NCBI GenBank assembly: GCA_001604405.1 | Contig: LVBL01000046.1 | Location: forward strand, 1-52,581 | DNA length: 52,581 bases | Reading direction: 5' to 3' | From: Spirochaetales bacterium Spiro_10 | GTDB taxonomy: Bacteria; Spirochaetota; Spirochaetia; Treponematales; Treponemataceae | Part shown: positions 50,437 to 52,581 of the stretch, piece after piece | Numbering within the stretch: the stretch's first letter is position 1 | Layout of the letters: each line of letters starts with the position of its first letter | Made by a program: the position numbers and the translations under genes | The notes under the pieces: generated by a model | Told to the model about the DNA's origin: nothing | The model's database searches: none | Seen by the model: the letters and a program-made list of their open reading frames with translations, nothing else

Positions 50437-51628
50437 TCACGCCCCGGCGCGGCTTGCCCCGCGCGTGCTTCCGTCCCGTCGCGCCGCTTTCCTCGCCGCC
50501 CTCGTGGCGTTCGCGCCGTTGCCCGCGCTCCCCGAGGAGGCTCCGGCGGCCATATCCGCCGATTCGGGCGACTGGTACTACACGGTCGACGAGAACGGAG
50601 TTCCCGTCTTCACGCAGGTGCTTTCCTGGTCGGGCGACGAGCACGCCCGCTCCTACGAGGTCGAAGTGCAGAACATGAAGGGAAAGACCGTCATGAGCGA
50701 GTCGACGGCGAGTCCGAGGCTCGAGGTCTCGCTTCCGGCGGGCGAGTATCGCTATCGCGTCGCGGTCATGAACCTTCTGGGCAAACGCGAGGTCGAGGGC
50801 GAATGGGTGGGCTTCACGGTAAAGAAGGCCATAGACCCGCAGATAGACTGGATAACCCCGAACGATTTTTTCTTCGATACTGGCGAGATGACCCTTCTGA
50901 TCGGCGGCGCGCGTTTCGACAAGGACGTCGCCGTCTTTCTCGTCGGCGAAGGTTCGGACGAAGTCGCGGGAGAAATCAGGGAGGCGACCAAGGGCAGGAT
51001 TACCGTCGTGTTTCTCCCCGGAGTCCTCGCCTCGGGGACATATCAAGTCAAGGTGGTCAACAAGTCAGGCCTCTTCGCCCTGTCAGCCGAGCGCCTTCGG
51101 GTCTCGAGCGAGTCCCCGTACCAGTATTACGTCTCGGCGGGTTACATGCCCTTCGTCGCCCTCCTCGACCCCTGGTTCACCGAAATATGGTCCGACGCGG
51201 TTTTCCCGGCGGGCGGCGTAGTCCGTGCGGGCGCGATGTTCGTCAAAAAGAGCGACTGGCGCCTTGGCGCCGAACTGAGGCTTTCGGGCCGCTCGATGAA
51301 GGGGGGCGACTCCGGGGTCGGCGCGGAGGCGAATGTCTTCCAGGCCGGCCTTGGCGTGGCGTATGCGCGGGCTGTGGGCGGGCGCCTGGGCTGGATTGCC
51401 CGCGCCGGCGGCGGCCTTTCCGTAACGTCCGTATCGTACTCGTTAGGCGGGACGAAGGTGCGGGAGGCCGGATCGTTTGATCCCTCGTGTTACGCCGGCC
51501 TCGCTTTGAGATACCGTTTCGGCGAGAACGTCTTTGCCGAGCTCGCCGCCGATTGCGAGATGACCTTTTACAAGGACTTCGTCGCCGGAGGCGTCGCTCC
51601 GTCATTCTCGGCAGGATACCTCTGGTAG
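50426..51628 (+). CDS. Fn3/IPT-domain protein with C-terminal beta-barrel
   Basis: A 400-residue secreted protein: signal peptide (about residues 19-36), one Fn3-like domain with the same aromatic repeat logic as the gene before (LSWSGDEHARSYEVEVQNM, GEYRYRVAVMN), an IPT/TIG domain (IDWITPNDFFFDTGEMTLLI in part, ASGTYQVKVVNKSG; about 132-225) and a C-terminal barrel-like region of about 165 residues ending in Trp (SAGYLW). It should sit in the outer membrane with the N-terminal domains in the periplasm. ATG 50426 overlaps the previous stop; AAGGA upstream. Confidence 0.83.
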   Translation: MAVNHAPARLAPRVLPSRRAAFLAALVAFAPLPALPEEAPAAISADSGDWYYTVDENGVPVFTQVLSWSGDEHARSYEVEVQNMKGKTVMSESTASPRLEVSLPAGEYRYRVAVMNLLGKREVEGEWVGFTVKKAIDPQIDWITPNDFFFDTGEMTLLIGGARFDKDVAVFLVGEGSDEVAGEIREATKGRITVVFLPGVLASGTYQVKVVNKSGLFALSAERLRVSSESPYQYYVSAGYMPFVALLDPWFTEIWSDAVFPAGGVVRAGAMFVKKSDWRLGAELRLSGRSMKGGDSGVGAEANVFQAGLGVAYARAVGGRLGWIARAGGGLSVTSVSYSLGGTKVREAGSFDPSCYAGLALRYRFGENVFAELAADCEMTFYKDFVAGGVAPSFSAGYLW

Positions 51629-51670
51629 GGAATCGCCACCGCGCACCCCTAGATTTAATCTCCCTTTTTT

Positions 51671-51678
51671 TATACAAT
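51671..51678 (+). promoter_or_regulatory. Possible promoter of the NifU-like gene
   Basis: TATACAAT (51671-51678) after a T-run, 58 bases before the start. The -35 is not clear. The T-run (51665-51671) with a weak AGATT/AATCT stem just before it could also terminate the previous operon. Confidence 0.35.
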
Positions 51679-51735
51679 GTGACCCAAACTTGAACGACCA
51701 ACTACGGTTTTCAAACTAGCGTTAAGGAGAAAAGC

Positions 51736-52428
51736 ATGCTCTATACCACTGAAGTGGAACACATGTGTCCTCTCGCCAAGGCGGCCTACCATGGCCCCGC
51801 CCCGATCCCGCAGGAGGGAAAATGGGTACAGGCGAAGGAAGTCAAGGACATTTCCGGCTTTACCCACGGCGTGGGTTGGTGCGCCCCCCAGCAGGGCGCC
51901 TGCAAACTCAGCCTTAACATCAAGGAAGGCGTCATCCAGGAAGCCCTCGTCGAGACGATCGGCTGTTCGGGCATGACCCACTCCGCCGCCATGGCCGCCG
52001 AGATCCTCATCGGCAAGACCATCATCGAGGCGATGAACACCGACCTCGTCTGCGACGCGATCAACACCGCGATGCGCGAGCTTTTCCTCCAGATCATCTA
52101 CGGCCGCAGCCAGTCCGCGTTCTCCGAGGACGGGCTCCCGATCGGCGCCGGGCTCGAAGACCTCGGCAAGGGCCTCCGGAGCCAGGTCGGCACGATGTAC
52201 GCCACCCTCAAGAAGGGTCCGCGCTACCTCGAGATGGCCGAGGGCTACGTCACCCGTATCGGCGTGGACAAGGAAGGGGCGATCATCGGCTACGAGTTCG
52301 TGAGCCTCGGAAAGTTCATGGACGCCATCAAGAAGGGAGTCGACGCCAACGAGGCGCTCGCCAAGGCGAAGGGTACCTACGGACGTTTCGCGGAGGCCGC
52401 GAAGCAGCTTGACCCCAGGCACGAGTAA
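51736..52428 (+). CDS. NifU/IscU-like iron-sulfur cluster scaffold protein
   Basis: A 230-residue protein with a NifU N-terminal-type scaffold domain. Candidate cluster ligands are Cys49 in GWCAPQQGAC, Cys77 in IGCSGMTHSAAMAA and Cys106 in LVCDAIN; Cys11 and Cys56 are extra. The Asp that follows the first cysteine in IscU (CGD) is absent. About 90 residues extend past the usual domain. TAAGGAG ribosome site. It precedes the GGGtGRT gene by 15 bases, a pairing known from other anaerobes. No iscS or suf gene is in the window. Confidence 0.88.
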   Translation: MLYTTEVEHMCPLAKAAYHGPAPIPQEGKWVQAKEVKDISGFTHGVGWCAPQQGACKLSLNIKEGVIQEALVETIGCSGMTHSAAMAAEILIGKTIIEAMNTDLVCDAINTAMRELFLQIIYGRSQSAFSEDGLPIGAGLEDLGKGLRSQVGTMYATLKKGPRYLEMAEGYVTRIGVDKEGAIIGYEFVSLGKFMDAIKKGVDANEALAKAKGTYGRFAEAAKQLDPRHE

Positions 52429-52443
52429 GGAAGGGAGGAAACT

Positions 52444-52581
52444 ATGGCATTGTTTGAAAGCTACGAGCGCAGAGTAAACCAGATTCTTCCCCTGCTGAAG
52501 AAACATGGAATCAATTCGATCGAGGACGCGAAGAAGGTCTGCGACGAGAAGGGCGTCGACGTCGGAGACATCGTCGCGAAG
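52444..52581 (+). CDS. GGGtGRT family protein, N-terminus only
   Basis: The first 46 codons are visible (MALFESYERRVNQILPLLKK and onward, with IEDAKKVCDEKGVDV), preceded by GGAGG. The opening MALFESYERR and the KGVDV segment match my memory of the GGGtGRT family (PF14057), which is encoded next to a NifU-like scaffold in clostridia and spirochaetes. The namesake motif lies beyond the window edge, so the call rests on the N-terminus and neighbour. Function unknown. Confidence 0.8.
   Translation, partial: MALFESYERRVNQILPLLKKHGINSIEDAKKVCDEKGVDVGDIVAK

Overview
The window is a GC-rich, gene-dense bacterial chromosome segment with 41 supportable protein genes and no rRNA, tRNA, CRISPR array, insertion sequence or prophage that I can see. 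No gap without a gene exceeds 300 bases; the largest (25972-26169, about 200 bases) holds two divergent promoters and phased A-tracts. The gene set suggests a spirochaete of the treponeme lineage: a Maf/DUF115 flagellin-modification protein, a standalone MCP-like coiled-coil protein, CHASE2 and Cache adenylyl cyclases beside FecR proteins, an EF-G paralogue, ParE/ParC with Ala at the quinolone-determining serine, and a NifU-like/GGGtGRT pair. This assignment is inference from gene content, not a database match.

Layout. 1-1935 (minus): translationally coupled lemA and two TPM-domain genes, the last cut by the window edge. 2015-7652 (plus): a TetR regulator with its own promoter and palindromic operator, then an MMPL/RND exporter, a LolA-like periplasmic protein and a DUF1302-like outer-membrane protein, which look like one envelope lipid-transport operon. 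7642-11197 (minus): zwf, pgl and an orphan trpB under an operator-overlapped promoter. 11217-15206: an MCP-like signalling protein, a catalytically degenerate HD-GYP protein and a membrane TPR-like protein. 15303-19484 (minus): lepB, a PASTA-containing class B penicillin-binding protein and the Maf protein, ending at a clear terminator. 19522-25971: cell-wall genes (LysM/M23 peptidase, zinc ribbon, beta-propeller with a degenerate NodB domain, D,D-carboxypeptidase) and asnS. 26110-35005: citrate synthase, the EF-G paralogue, a coiled-coil protein and parE-parC. 35029-45665: a FecR/beta-barrel/secreted-protein operon divergent from a CHASE2 adenylyl cyclase, then YigZ, a metallophosphoesterase, an acyl-ACP thioesterase, a glycosyltransferase-DUF2141 fusion, and a lower-GC patch with a possible 40-codon gene and a lipoprotein. 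45753-51628: a second cyclase/FecR/barrel module. 51736-52581: a NifU-like scaffold and the start of its GGGtGRT partner.

The most interesting structure is the repeated association of a membrane class IIIb adenylyl cyclase with a FecR-domain protein and an outer-membrane barrel, seen twice within 17 kb with different sensor domains (CHASE2 and Cache) and different FecR architectures. I read this as a candidate envelope-to-cAMP signalling module. Other notable points are proteins that keep their fold signature but have lost catalytic residues (HD-GYP, NodB), several genes whose -10 element sits six bases before the start codon with no Shine-Dalgarno (possible leaderless mRNAs), and short tandem duplications that are in frame inside genes and out of frame exactly at two stop codons.
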